Shown: positions 1-7,430, numbered from the stretch's first letter. The stretch: DNA of 11,666 nucleotides from Clostridia bacterium (GCA_018333845.1 JAGXSK010000245.1:1-11666), one strand, 5' to 3'. The notes: a model not told the origin generated them from the sequence alone. Program-made: numbers and translations.

Positions 1-593
1 AAATGAGGGGTAAGACGTTTAGGACATCAGATCCAAGGCTGTTGGAGAAAAATGGTGTTGCAGCTATAACCTTACCACTGGAAGAAGTATTTACTGGACT
101 AGCAACTGGAGCAGTTGACATGGCTGAATTTGGGAATCTGGATTACAATGTGGGACTCGGCCTTACTGATGTTACTAAATATGGCATCTGGCCTGATTTT
201 TGGAATGTACATTTTGTTACTACAGTTGTAATAAACAAAGATGCATGGAACCAGCTTCCCCCTGACCTGCAGATGATAGTAAAACTTGGATTTCAGGCAC
301 GAGAATTTCAACACTTAACAAAAAGTCAATATAGGAGCGCTATAGCCATGCACGAATTAGAACAACAAGGAAAGATGGAATTCATTAGAATGGACCATGA
401 CCAGTGGGCTGATATGAGGGCACTGATGTATGAAATAGAACTAGAAGATATGAAAAACCATGGCGGACTTACTCGTGAAGCTCTAGAATCAAAACATGAA
501 TTCATGAAACTATGGTATCCATACAAGGATATTTCCAGATGGTGGGGATGGGGACTAACGCCTGAGGAAATGGCTGGCTTTGATTTAGACTAA
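1..593 (+). CDS. dctP: TRAP transporter substrate-binding protein DctP (5' partial)
   Basis: C-terminal 196 or so residues of a periplasmic/extracytoplasmic TRAP solute receptor; the reading frame is open to the left edge, so the ATG at base 3 is almost certainly an internal methionine. Family members are about 320-370 residues, so the signal peptide and first lobe lie outside. Counting from base 3, the fragment opens with GKTFRTSDPR (residues 3-10), whose Arg7 matches the conserved arginine that clamps substrate carboxylates. Then follow LPLEEVFTGLATGAVDMAEF (24-43), the usual 'evy.AL..G.vDa.E' block, and NKDAWNQLPPDLQ (78-90). GLGLTDVTKY and the AWNQLPPDLQ block resemble the FcbT1/TakP group (mannitol/chloroaromatic, 2-oxo acid and lactate receptors) rather than C4-dicarboxylate DctP; the substrate is inferred only as an organic acid. 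The tail is unusually rich in aromatics (W171, W180, W181, W183). It is followed by dctQ and dctM. Confidence 0.93.
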   Translation, partial: MRGKTFRTSDPRLLEKNGVAAITLPLEEVFTGLATGAVDMAEFGNLDYNVGLGLTDVTKYGIWPDFWNVHFVTTVVINKDAWNQLPPDLQMIVKLGFQAREFQHLTKSQYRSAIAMHELEQQGKMEFIRMDHDQWADMRALMYEIELEDMKNHGGLTREALESKHEFMKLWYPYKDISRWWGWGLTPEEMAGFDLD

Positions 594-621
594 CCGCTTT
601 TAAGAATAGTTCTAATATGTA

Positions 622-660
622 TATTACAGGTATCATGTTTTAACCATGGTACCTGTAATA
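622..660 (+). repeat. Intercistronic hairpin between dctP and dctQ
   Basis: Inverted repeat with arms 622-637 (TATTACAGGTATCATG) and 645-660 (CATGGTACCTGTAATA), 16 pairs with a single G-U wobble, and a 7-base loop TTTTAAC. It lies in the 98-base gap between the dctP stop and the dctQ start. The bases after the stem are AATCTTTTCC, a poor U-tract, so it is less like a full terminator than an mRNA-stabilising or partially terminating element. Inference: it raises receptor expression relative to the membrane subunits, as known for binding-protein operons. Confidence 0.8.
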
Positions 661-691
661 AATCTTTTCCAGGAAGGGGTGTCATATAAAA

Positions 692-1207
692 ATGCTAAAT
701 GCATTAGCCAAGGTGTTATCTGGTATTGATAAAATTAGTGAATACGTTGGAAAAGCATTTAGTTTTCTCGTAATATTAATGGTTATTCTCCAGGTGATAG
801 AGGTTTTCAGAAGATATGTACTTGAGGCGCCAACCATATGGAACTGGGAATTGGTCATGCTGCTGTATGGAGCTCACTTTGTCATGGGAGGAGCGTGGGT
901 GCTAAAAAATGATGGACATGTGAGAACAGATGTAATTTATCATAAATTAAGTCCCAAGCAAAAGGCCTGGTTTGACCTTATATTGTTTACTTGTATATTT
1001 TTTGTTTTTGCAGTAGTCATGACATACAAGGGAACCCTTCATGCACTATATTCAATTTCAGTCAATGAAAGAACTTATACATTGTGGGCACCGCCTTTTT
1101 GGCCGTTAAAAATACTATTTGCTTTAGGGTTTATTATGCTGCTGCTGCAGGGTTTTGCAAAGTGGCTTAGAGATTTAATATATATTGTTAAAGGAGAACG
1201 AATATGA
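692..1207 (+). CDS. dctQ: TRAP transporter small permease DctQ
   Basis: Small four-helix membrane subunit of a TRAP transporter; it scaffolds the large permease DctM for ion-gradient-driven uptake from the receptor. The 171 residues fit the family. Hydrophobic segments lie near 22-40, 51-70, 92-112 and 138-158. Conserved features include FRRYVLEAPTIWNWEL (39-54), the GHVRTDVIY motif (75-83) and the LSPKQKAWFD block (86-95), which match the FcbT2 (mannitol/chloroaromatic) branch. AGGAAGGGG at 671-679 is the likely ribosome binding site, 12 bases before the ATG, somewhat long but the only good candidate. The stop overlaps the dctM start by 4 bases (ATGA), implying translational coupling. Confidence 0.95.
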   Translation: MLNALAKVLSGIDKISEYVGKAFSFLVILMVILQVIEVFRRYVLEAPTIWNWELVMLLYGAHFVMGGAWVLKNDGHVRTDVIYHKLSPKQKAWFDLILFTCIFFVFAVVMTYKGTLHALYSISVNERTYTLWAPPFWPLKILFALGFIMLLLQGFAKWLRDLIYIVKGERI

Positions 1208-2523
1208 TGGACATAAGTATAATCTTAATTGTCTTTGCTGTCTTTTTATTAGTTCTGCTGCTGGGCCATCCCCTTGCATTTACCCTGGGAGGGTTAGCAA
1301 TTATTTTTGGTGTGCTCTTATGGGGAAATGTTGGAGTTCTTAATATGTTTATTAGAACCCTTTCTAATCTTGCAACCAGCATTGCCTATGTTGCTATTCC
1401 ACTTTTCATTTTCATGGGCGCAATTTTAGAAAGATCAGGAGCTGCCGATGACTTATTTGAATCCATGTACATAGTTCTCGGTAAACTCAAGGGAGGATTA
1501 GCAATTACCACAGTTGTCATATGCACACTCCTTGCTGCTTCCACAGGTATAATAGGTGCTTCAATTACAGTAATGGGTATGCTGGCCATGCCTACAATGC
1601 TAAAGCATAAGTATAATCTTAGACTGGCAGCAGGCTCTGTTATGTCTTCGGGATGTTTGGGGACATTAATTCCTCCAAGTATTATTTTAATAATATATGG
1701 TGCCCAGGCACAGATTTCCATAGCTAAATTATTTGCCGGTGGTATTGGAGCAGGCTTATTGCTTGCCTTTATGTATATTGCTTACATTGCTATCAGGTGT
1801 ATTATTAACCCTAACTATGGTCCTGCAATACCCCAACAGGAGGCTGATAAATATAACACTTCACAAAAACTAGTGATGACCATTAAGTCAATTGCTCCCA
1901 CACTAGGCCTTATATTGGCAGTCCTGGGCTCAATTCTATTCGGCCTTGCCACTCCAACAGAAGCTGCGGCTATTGGTGCATTGGGTGCAGCAATTATAGC
2001 CTTGTTTCATGGAAAGTTAAGTTGGAATATGATTAAGGAAAGCTGCTTTGTTACCATGAAAACAACTGCCATGATCATGTGGATAATACTATGTGCATCA
2101 ATGTTTACAGCGGTTTTCCTGGGATTGGGTGGTGGTAGATTAATCTCGGAGCTCATGCTGGGATTGGATATGAATAGATGGGCCATACTGAGTATAATAC
2201 TGTTCATTATTCTGATAATGGGCATGTTCATTGATTCTTATGGTGTTCTGCTAATTGGAGTACCTATATTTACACCACTAGTTTATTCTCTGGGTTTTGA
2301 CCCCATCTGGTTTGGAATAATGTATGCTGTGATGATTCAATCGTCATATATATCTCCACCCTTTGCTTATGCAGTTTTTTATCTAAAAGGTGTTTCCCCG
2401 CCAGATGTTCCAACCATGGAACTATATAAAGCCACATTCCCATTTCTATTGATACAAATAATTGCTTTAGTTATACTTGCCTTATTTCCACAAATTATTA
2501 CCTGGCTGCCTAGTCTTATATAA
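1204..2523 (+). CDS. dctM: TRAP transporter large permease DctM
   Basis: Large membrane subunit that forms the transport path of the TRAP system and uses a sodium or proton gradient. It is 439 residues, the usual length, and hydrophobic almost throughout (about 12 helices or hairpins). Family signatures seen: GTLIPPSI (153-160), GLATPTEAAAIGALGA (247-262), MFIDSYGVLLIGVPIF (341-356) and ISPPFAYAVFYLKGV (383-397). The paired GTLIPPS and ISPPFA elements correspond to the two pseudo-symmetric halves. AAGGAG at 1191-1196 stands 7 bases from the first ATG; a second ATG at 1207 directly follows, and either may be used. It ends the operon, followed by a stem-loop terminator at 2576. Substrate is set by the receptor, not by this gene. 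Confidence 0.97.
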   Translation: MMDISIILIVFAVFLLVLLLGHPLAFTLGGLAIIFGVLLWGNVGVLNMFIRTLSNLATSIAYVAIPLFIFMGAILERSGAADDLFESMYIVLGKLKGGLAITTVVICTLLAASTGIIGASITVMGMLAMPTMLKHKYNLRLAAGSVMSSGCLGTLIPPSIILIIYGAQAQISIAKLFAGGIGAGLLLAFMYIAYIAIRCIINPNYGPAIPQQEADKYNTSQKLVMTIKSIAPTLGLILAVLGSILFGLATPTEAAAIGALGAAIIALFHGKLSWNMIKESCFVTMKTTAMIMWIILCASMFTAVFLGLGGGRLISELMLGLDMNRWAILSIILFIILIMGMFIDSYGVLLIGVPIFTPLVYSLGFDPIWFGIMYAVMIQSSYISPPFAYAVFYLKGVSPPDVPTMELYKATFPFLLIQIIALVILALFPQIITWLPSLI

Positions 2524-2575
2524 GTTAAGTATAGTTAACTCGGAGTAAGCAATAATGGCTGTAGCCTCTTTTTAC

Positions 2576-2614
2576 AAAGATAAACCCAGATAAGTTTTTC
2601 TGGGTTTATCTTTT
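2576..2614. terminator. Terminator after dctM, possibly bidirectional
   Basis: Perfect 15-bp stem: arms 2576-2590 (AAAGATAAACCCAGA) and 2599-2613 (TCTGGGTTTATCTTT) with an 8-base loop TAAGTTTT. The right arm ends in TTTT, giving a short U-tract for plus-strand transcripts leaving dctM. On the minus strand the equivalent arm also ends in TTT but is followed by GTAAAAA, so it would be weaker for the convergent BMP operon. Position between two convergent operons supports a shared terminator. Confidence 0.8.
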
Positions 2615-2667
2615 GAGTAAATATTGCTCTTATATTCCAGTCAAAGCGTCATTTCATATAATTCAGG

Positions 2668-2739
2668 GTATTACCCAACTATTGAGATGGGTTAATACGT
2701 TGTCCTGCTAGGTTAACCCCCCTCTCCAAAATAGCAGGA
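2668..2739. repeat. Two adjacent inverted repeats in the convergent intergenic region
   Basis: First repeat: GTATTACCCA (2668-2677) against TGGGTTAATAC (2688-2698), 10 pairs with one bulged base and a 10-base loop. Second repeat: TCCTGCTA (2703-2710) against TAGCAGGA (2732-2739), perfect, with a 21-base loop containing a C-rich run (2717-2722). Neither has a good U-tract. They could fold in the 3' end of either convergent transcript. I see no gene in 2524-2776; the function of these structures is unknown. Confidence 0.5.
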
Positions 2740-2770
2740 GCAGCAGATCAGAGGTTAAAGCATTCCAAAT

Positions 2771-2796
2771 CTTATATTAATTTTCTTTAATATAAG
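2771..2796 (-). repeat. AT-rich hairpin at the 3' end of the BMP operon
   Basis: Perfect 10-bp inverted repeat: CTTATATTAA (2771-2780) and TTAATATAAG (2787-2796), 6-base loop. It includes the stop codon of the last permease gene. On the minus strand it is followed by ATTTGG, so it lacks a run of U; it is weak as a terminator by itself, but may protect the mRNA 3' end, with the 2576-2614 stem acting as a backstop. Confidence 0.45.
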
Positions 2797-3694
2797 GAAT
2801 TCCCAATTTGCCAGGTACATTAAATGATTTTCTGGAAACTGTTAACATAATGGTCAAAATATAAGGTATGGCAATAAATAATTCATTGGGGAAAAAGGCA
2901 TTATTTCCTATTGACTGCATGTAAATAGCAATTGCTTCCGCAAAACCGAAAGCCAAAGTACCAATAACTGCTCCCTTTGGATTCCAATTTCCTAAAAAGC
3001 ATATGGCAAAAGCAATCCAGCCGCGACCACCAATCATGTTAGTAGCAAACATTCCCAGAAAACCAATGGAATAAAATGCACCGGCTATTCCACCCATAAT
3101 ACCTGCAAAAAGCACTGCAAGAAAACGAATAGTCAAAACATTGATTCCTGCAACATCTACCGCTTCGGGATTCTCACCAGCCGAACGTATTGTTAAACCC
3201 ATGGAAGTTTTAAACAATACAAAATATGATAGTGGTGCAAGAAAATAGATTACGTATGTTAGGATATTTTGATTAAATAATATCTGCCCAATTACCGGAA
3301 TTTGTGAAAGCACTGGAATTGGAATAGTTGTTAGGGGTTCAACTGTTAGAGGAGTTATTGGAACCCCAAAAATGACACGATACAAAAATGCACAAAGGCC
3401 CATTACCAAAATATTTATAGCTACCCCAGTAACAACCTGGTGCTGCTTCAAATAGATGCAAATCCATCCATACAAGGCTGCAACCACTAAGCCAGCAATA
3501 ATGGCACATAAAAATCCAACAGTCAAACTGCCGCTTAATAAAGCTCCCACAAAACCAGCCCAGGCCCCCACTAAGAAGATACCCTCAACGGCGGTTACCA
3601 TTACGCCGGTTCTTTCTGCTATTACTTCGGCTATAGCCCCAAAAAGCAGTGGCGTTCCCATCATTATTGTTCTGCTTAACAAGTTGATGTCCAT
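2777..3694 (-). CDS. BMP-type ABC importer, second permease (NupQ/YufQ-like)
   Basis: Inner-membrane permease of the BPD_transp_2 family (LivH/RbsC-like fold), 305 residues with about 8-10 hydrophobic segments. The cytoplasmic coupling loop is visible at 166-185 (GLTIRSAGENPEAVDVAGIN), the form typical of sugar- and nucleoside-type importers; a second family block, GRGWIAFAICFLGNWNPKGA (223-242), follows. It is expected to pair with the permease encoded just upstream as a heterodimer. Its ATG overlaps the upstream stop by one base (TAATG), with AAGGCGGTGG just upstream as ribosome binding site. It closes the four-gene operon. Closest named relatives by layout are the B. subtilis guanosine importer NupQ, but the substrate here is not shown. 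Confidence 0.95.
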   Translation of the reverse strand: MDINLLSRTIMMGTPLLFGAIAEVIAERTGVMVTAVEGIFLVGAWAGFVGALLSGSLTVGFLCAIIAGLVVAALYGWICIYLKQHQVVTGVAINILVMGLCAFLYRVIFGVPITPLTVEPLTTIPIPVLSQIPVIGQILFNQNILTYVIYFLAPLSYFVLFKTSMGLTIRSAGENPEAVDVAGINVLTIRFLAVLFAGIMGGIAGAFYSIGFLGMFATNMIGGRGWIAFAICFLGNWNPKGAVIGTLAFGFAEAIAIYMQSIGNNAFFPNELFIAIPYILTIMLTVSRKSFNVPGKLGIPYIKEN

Positions 3695-4755
3695 TATACC
3701 ACCGCCTTTTGCAAGTTGCGTTTTTCTCGATTATTTTCCAGCCAGCTTCTCACAAAATAAGCCAAAATTACAAATACCATAACAAAGCCCTGCATCAATT
3801 CAATGATACTTGATGGTATGCCTGACATCTGGCCCATTATGGTACCACCAACCTTCAATGCACCGAATAAGATAGCTGCAAAAATAATACCAATAGGGTT
3901 GCCGTTGGCTAAAATTGCAATGCCAATACCAGCTGCTCCAATATCTATATTAAAACCCTGAACCAGCATATGCTGAACACCATTAACCTCGGTAAAACCT
4001 GCAGCAGCGGCTAATGCCCCACTTATAAAAAATGCCAGAACGTAGATTCTTTTAACATTAATGCCGGACATTTCTGCGGCCCTTGCATTATGGCCTACAG
4101 CTCGGATGCGATAGCCCAAGGGAGTCTTGTAAAGCAGAATCCAAACACCAATACAGGCCAGCACTGCTAAAACGAAACCAATATGCAGCCTGGTACCTGG
4201 AAAAATAACAGGCAGCCAAACAGAAGGTTCAAGAGCATCAGTTTGAGGGTATTCAGCTTTTGTTTCCATTAAAAAAGTTCGCAATAAATAATTCATGATT
4301 GCCAAAGCTACATAGGTTGACATCATACTTACCAAAAATTCACTGGAATTATATTTTGCCTTTACAAAACCAACAAATGTACCCCAGAGGCCGCCGCCGG
4401 TAATGCTCAGGAGCAGTGCAATAATTAGTACCAGCGGGCCAGGAAGGGCATGCTGAAAAAGCAGGGATACTCCTGCTGCAATCACCGCACCAATGTAAAA
4501 CTGCCCTTGAGCTCCGATGTTATATAAATTAGCTTTGTAAGTAAAAGCAAATGCTAAAGCAGTAAACATTAACGGTGTAGCTTTTACAAATATGTCCGCA
4601 AAGGTATAGCCGTCCCGCACTACTGATTTAATCAGCAGGGCATATGCGTTTATGGGATTTTTATCTAGGAAAAGAAGCATTAATCCACTAACAGCAATTC
4701 CCAAAAAAATAGCCAGCATGTTGGTGATTAATAAATTTTTTAACTTAGCATGCAT
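3694..4755 (-). CDS. BMP-type ABC importer, first permease (NupP/YufP-like)
   Basis: Inner-membrane permease of the BPD_transp_2 family, 353 residues from the chosen start. It has a first helix near residues 12-30, the family motif YNIGAQGQFYIGA (78-90), and the coupling loop GYRIRAVGHNARAAEMSGIN (214-233), followed by a long GIAILANGNPIGI segment (278-290). I chose the ATG at 4755 rather than the upstream in-frame TTG at 4779: AGAGGTGG (4762-4769) sits 6 bases before the ATG, and the family starts shortly before the first helix. With this start it overlaps the ATPase gene by 11 bases, so translation is probably coupled. It is expected to pair with the next permease. The C-terminus is short and basic (ENNREKRNLQKAVV). 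Confidence 0.95.
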   Translation of the reverse strand: MHAKLKNLLITNMLAIFLGIAVSGLMLLFLDKNPINAYALLIKSVVRDGYTFADIFVKATPLMFTALAFAFTYKANLYNIGAQGQFYIGAVIAAGVSLLFQHALPGPLVLIIALLLSITGGGLWGTFVGFVKAKYNSSEFLVSMMSTYVALAIMNYLLRTFLMETKAEYPQTDALEPSVWLPVIFPGTRLHIGFVLAVLACIGVWILLYKTPLGYRIRAVGHNARAAEMSGINVKRIYVLAFFISGALAAAAGFTEVNGVQHMLVQGFNIDIGAAGIGIAILANGNPIGIIFAAILFGALKVGGTIMGQMSGIPSSIIELMQGFVMVFVILAYFVRSWLENNREKRNLQKAVV

Positions 4756-6277
4756 CTTCGGCCACCTCTTTTCCTGCAAATCCCGCCATTAAAAGACCAA
4801 TTCTTTCAGTAGTAAGCTCATCAGGATTAAATACCCCTTGTATTTCACCCTTGTACAAAACAGCAATTTTGTCAGAAAGAGCAAATATCTCCGAAAGCTC
4901 AGTAGATACAAGTAAAATAGCTTTTCCATTTTTTCGTTCATTTAGAATTACTCTGTGAATATGGTTAACAGCCCCTAGATCTAACCCTCTAGTTGGTTGA
5001 TCAAAGATTATTAACTTCTCCCCATTATCTACTTCCCGGGCCAAAATTACTTTTTGTTGGTTTCCCCCTGATAAACCGCGGACAATAGTATCCGCAGATG
5101 GAGCTTTAATTGAATAGTCCTGAATTTCCTGTAATGTGTATTGATTAAGCTTTTTCTTGTCAATAAATCCACGATTCTGCCATTTTTTACCGTAACTGCC
5201 CTTGAGCATCATATTTTCGGCAATTGACATCTCCATAATCATGCCGTCTCTGCTTCTGTCAGCGGGAACATAACCAATTCCCAGGTCTATTCTTGCTCTA
5301 ATATCTCTTTCAGTAATATCCTTCCCATCCAAGAGGATTCTTCCACTTGCAGGTGAAATGGCACCATATACTACTTCGCAAAGTTCCTGCTGACCATTGC
5401 CGCTGACGCCTGCAATTCCAAGAATTTCTCCTTTGTGTACTGTCAAAGATACATTTTTTAAAGCCGGAACTCCAGTTTCTTTTTTTATGGTAACATCTTG
5501 TATTTCTAACCATGCTTCTTGGCTGACGGTTTTTAGCTGGCCATCTTTTATTGCCCAGTTTAAATCCCTGCCTATCATTAATTTAGATAATTCCATTTCA
5601 TTTGTCTCGTCTCGCTTTATGTCTCCGCAAACCCTTCCTGCCCTCATGACGACAATACGATCGGCAACACACATTACTTCTTTTAACTTGTGGGTGATAA
5701 AAATAACAGAATTACCCTGTGCGGTAAAATCCCTTATAAATTGCATAAGGCTTTCAGATTCCTGGGGAGTAAGGACTGCGGTAGGTTCATCCATAATTAA
5801 CAGATTTGCTTTTTGATAAAGAGCCTTTAAAATTTCTACTTTTTGCTGAACACCCACAGCCAAATTGCGGATATAATCATTGGGATTAATATCAAACCCA
5901 TAAAACTCAGCTAACTTTTTGATTTTTTCGTGGAGCAATTTGTGATCGATGATTCCACGAACATTTCCTAAGATAATATTTTCCATTACAGTGTGAGCAG
6001 GTACCAGAGAAAAATGCTGTTGGATCATAGAAATTCCATGTTCCATGGCATCCTTGGGGGAGTTTATTTTGATTTCCCTTCCATCCTTATATATTTTTCC
6101 TTCATCAGCCTTATAAAGTCCATAAAGAATTTTCATTATTGTACTTTTGCCTGCTCCATTTTCCCCTAACAAAGCTAAAACTTCGCCTCGACGGATCGAA
6201 AAGGAAACATCTTTATTAGCAATTACTTTGGCAAAATATTTACTAATGCCACGAAGTTCAAAAAAAACTCCTTCCAT
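4745..6277 (-). CDS. BMP-type ABC importer, double ATPase (NupO/YufO-like)
   Basis: Cytoplasmic ATP-hydrolysing subunit with two fused nucleotide-binding domains in 510 residues, as in sugar and nucleoside importers. Domain 1: Walker A GENGAGKST (38-46), Q-loop around Q86-Q87, signature LAVGVQQ (139-145, an A for the usual S), Walker B LLIMDEPTA (159-167), switch His194. Domain 2: the Walker A position reads GVSGNGQQ (288-295) and lacks the Lys-Ser/Thr pair, signature LSGGNQQ (400-406), and the Walker B tail is FDQPTRGLD (423-431) with Gln replacing the catalytic Glu. A degenerate second site is normal for this family, so domain 1 probably does most hydrolysis. The ribosome binding site AGGCGGTGA (6282-6290) precedes the ATG. 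A hairpin separates it from the lipoprotein gene; its 3' end overlaps the first permease gene. Confidence 0.97.
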   Translation of the reverse strand: MEGVFFELRGISKYFAKVIANKDVSFSIRRGEVLALLGENGAGKSTIMKILYGLYKADEGKIYKDGREIKINSPKDAMEHGISMIQQHFSLVPAHTVMENIILGNVRGIIDHKLLHEKIKKLAEFYGFDINPNDYIRNLAVGVQQKVEILKALYQKANLLIMDEPTAVLTPQESESLMQFIRDFTAQGNSVIFITHKLKEVMCVADRIVVMRAGRVCGDIKRDETNEMELSKLMIGRDLNWAIKDGQLKTVSQEAWLEIQDVTIKKETGVPALKNVSLTVHKGEILGIAGVSGNGQQELCEVVYGAISPASGRILLDGKDITERDIRARIDLGIGYVPADRSRDGMIMEMSIAENMMLKGSYGKKWQNRGFIDKKKLNQYTLQEIQDYSIKAPSADTIVRGLSGGNQQKVILAREVDNGEKLIIFDQPTRGLDLGAVNHIHRVILNERKNGKAILLVSTELSEIFALSDKIAVLYKGEIQGVFNPDELTTERIGLLMAGFAGKEVAEDAC

Positions 6278-6296
6278 AATTTCACCGCCTATTCTA

Positions 6297-6334
6297 TTAA
6301 ATTTAGCGGTGCCTTTCGGAACCGCTAAATTTAA
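6297..6334 (-). repeat. Intercistronic hairpin after the BMP lipoprotein gene
   Basis: Perfect 14-bp inverted repeat: TTAAATTTAGCGGT (6297-6310) and ACCGCTAAATTTAA (6321-6334), 10-base loop in which CC/GG can pair further. It fills the 86-base gap between the lipoprotein stop and the ATPase start. In the direction of transcription it is followed by TAGAATAGG, with no U-run, so it is not an intrinsic terminator. Inference: it protects the lipoprotein message from 3' decay, giving receptor in excess over the membrane complex. Confidence 0.8.
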
Positions 6335-6363
6335 TTTGTTTATTTTCTATTTTCGATTTATCT

Positions 6364-7383
6364 CTATTTATTGGCAAACATTGCAGTAAAATCAACTTCT
6401 CCATTCCTAACCTTAGCCATACCTTCAGTCACCTTATCCTGGACCTCTTTGCTGATATTATCTGTGTAAACTGGTTTAAAGATATCCTCTGCAATTCCTG
6501 CCTGGTGAACTTTATTTCCTTCTAAACTGCCGTCAAGGTATTTTTGGACAGCCCAAACGTAGAATGTTTCAAAGTCAAAGACTACAGAACCTACAACAGT
6601 ATTGGGGTCAATTGTTGTCTGGTCCCCGGAGAAACCAATAAACTTAGCACCTTTTTCTTTGGTGGCCTGAATAGCGCCTAGACCAACCTGGTTTGCATAA
6701 ACAAACAATACATCTGCTCCGTTATCAATCATTGTTTCAGCCATTTGTTTTCCTAAAGCTACGTCATCCCAGCTATTTGCATAGGCACGAACTGCTTTTG
6801 CATCAGATATACCACGCTCTTTGGCTATATCAACAGCTACCTTCTCATACACATCCAGCAAATTTTCCATAGCCTTATTGGGAAAACCACCAATTGTGGC
6901 GAATTGACCATTTTCGGTAACTTCTCCAGCCATTAAAGCAGCTATGTAGCTTGCCTCATATTCCTTCGGGAAAATTGGTGCTACATTTTCACCACTGCTA
7001 ACCATGCCATTTACTACACAAAAAGTCGTTTCAGGATAATTTGCTGCAACCTTATTTGCAGCTTCATCAAACTGGGTACCTGCTGCCATAATTAAATCAT
7101 AGCCGCGTTCTGCATAATTCCTAAAGGTAGATTCATAATCTGCAGCCTGCACATTTTCTACATATTCCATTTGTGTACCAAGGGTTTCATTGGATTTAAC
7201 CAAACCGGCATAGTTTGTTGCATTCCAGCTTTGATCATTAATAGGTCCGGGTAAAATAAGAACCATTTTGTAATTTTCAGTATCTTTTTCGCCCGAATCT
7301 GTTGTTTGGCTGCATGCAGTCAGCAAAAGCAGCATTACCAAGGCCAACACAATTGCAGTTAATTTAGAACTTTTTTTAAACAT
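6364..7383 (-). CDS. BMP-family substrate-binding lipoprotein
   Basis: Membrane-anchored solute receptor of the BMP (basic membrane protein/PnrA/Med, PF02608) family, 339 residues. The signal peptide is a lysine-rich start, a hydrophobic core at 10-21 and the lipobox LTAC with the lipidated Cys24. Conserved blocks: GPINDQSWN (46-54), AGTQFDEAANKVAANYPETTF (101-121), SWDDVALGKQMA (204-215), GADVLFVYANQVGLGAI (222-238) and FIGFSGDQ (248-255). Nucleoside-binding members usually show a D-x-x-F-N motif at the first block and GVDxDQ at the last; here these are DQSWN and GFSGDQ, so a substrate other than a nucleoside is possible. The start has GGGAGGGAAGGG directly upstream. It is the first gene of a four-gene importer operon and follows the two-component genes. 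Confidence 0.95.
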   Translation of the reverse strand: MFKKSSKLTAIVLALVMLLLLTACSQTTDSGEKDTENYKMVLILPGPINDQSWNATNYAGLVKSNETLGTQMEYVENVQAADYESTFRNYAERGYDLIMAAGTQFDEAANKVAANYPETTFCVVNGMVSSGENVAPIFPKEYEASYIAALMAGEVTENGQFATIGGFPNKAMENLLDVYEKVAVDIAKERGISDAKAVRAYANSWDDVALGKQMAETMIDNGADVLFVYANQVGLGAIQATKEKGAKFIGFSGDQTTIDPNTVVGSVVFDFETFYVWAVQKYLDGSLEGNKVHQAGIAEDIFKPVYTDNISKEVQDKVTEGMAKVRNGEVDFTAMFANK

Positions 7384-7406
7384 TCCCTTCCCTCCCCAGA
7401 TATAAT

Positions 7407-7426
7407 TTGAGAGTAAACCTTCTCAA
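7407..7426. promoter_or_regulatory. Small inverted repeat in the lipoprotein gene leader
   Basis: TTGAGA (7407-7412) and TCTCAA (7421-7426) form a perfect 6-bp inverted repeat with an 8-base spacer. It lies at the predicted transcription start of the BMP operon and could be an operator or a short leader hairpin. Six pairs can arise by chance, so the call is tentative. Confidence 0.25.
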
Positions 7427-7430
7427 TATT

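Noticed and set aside
3..5. ATG at base 3 as the true start of the TRAP receptor
   Set aside because: The translation begins in the middle of the receptor's conserved fold (GKTFRTSD), lacks a signal peptide and about half of the family length; no ribosome binding site is visible because the window starts here.
99..526. Minus-strand ORFs opposite dctP (and similar ORFs opposite dctM, the permeases, the ATPase, the kinase and the IclR gene)
   Set aside because: Each is fully inside a gene with clear family motifs, shows no motif of its own and has low-complexity or cysteine/serine-rich antisense composition.
622..660. Intrinsic terminator between dctP and dctQ
   Set aside because: The stem is strong, but the following bases (AATCTTTTCC) do not form a clean U-tract, and dctQ and dctM need transcription from upstream; read as an mRNA processing or attenuation element instead.
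2640..2776. Riboswitch in the convergent spacer
   Set aside because: It lies downstream of both operons, not upstream, and I recognise no riboswitch core motif.
4756..4779. TTG at 4779 as start of the first BMP permease
   Set aside because: The ATG at 4755 has AGAGGTGG at the right distance, and the extra eight residues add nothing typical of the family.
4745..7383. Naming the importer nupNOPQ (guanosine importer)
   Set aside because: Gene order and domain layout match, but the lipoprotein lacks the usual nucleoside-binding motif forms, so substrate and symbols cannot be assigned.
7390..7412. Promoter TTGAGA - 16 bases - TATATC just before the lipoprotein gene
   Set aside because: The -10 would lie too close to the start codon to leave room for the ribosome binding site on the transcript.
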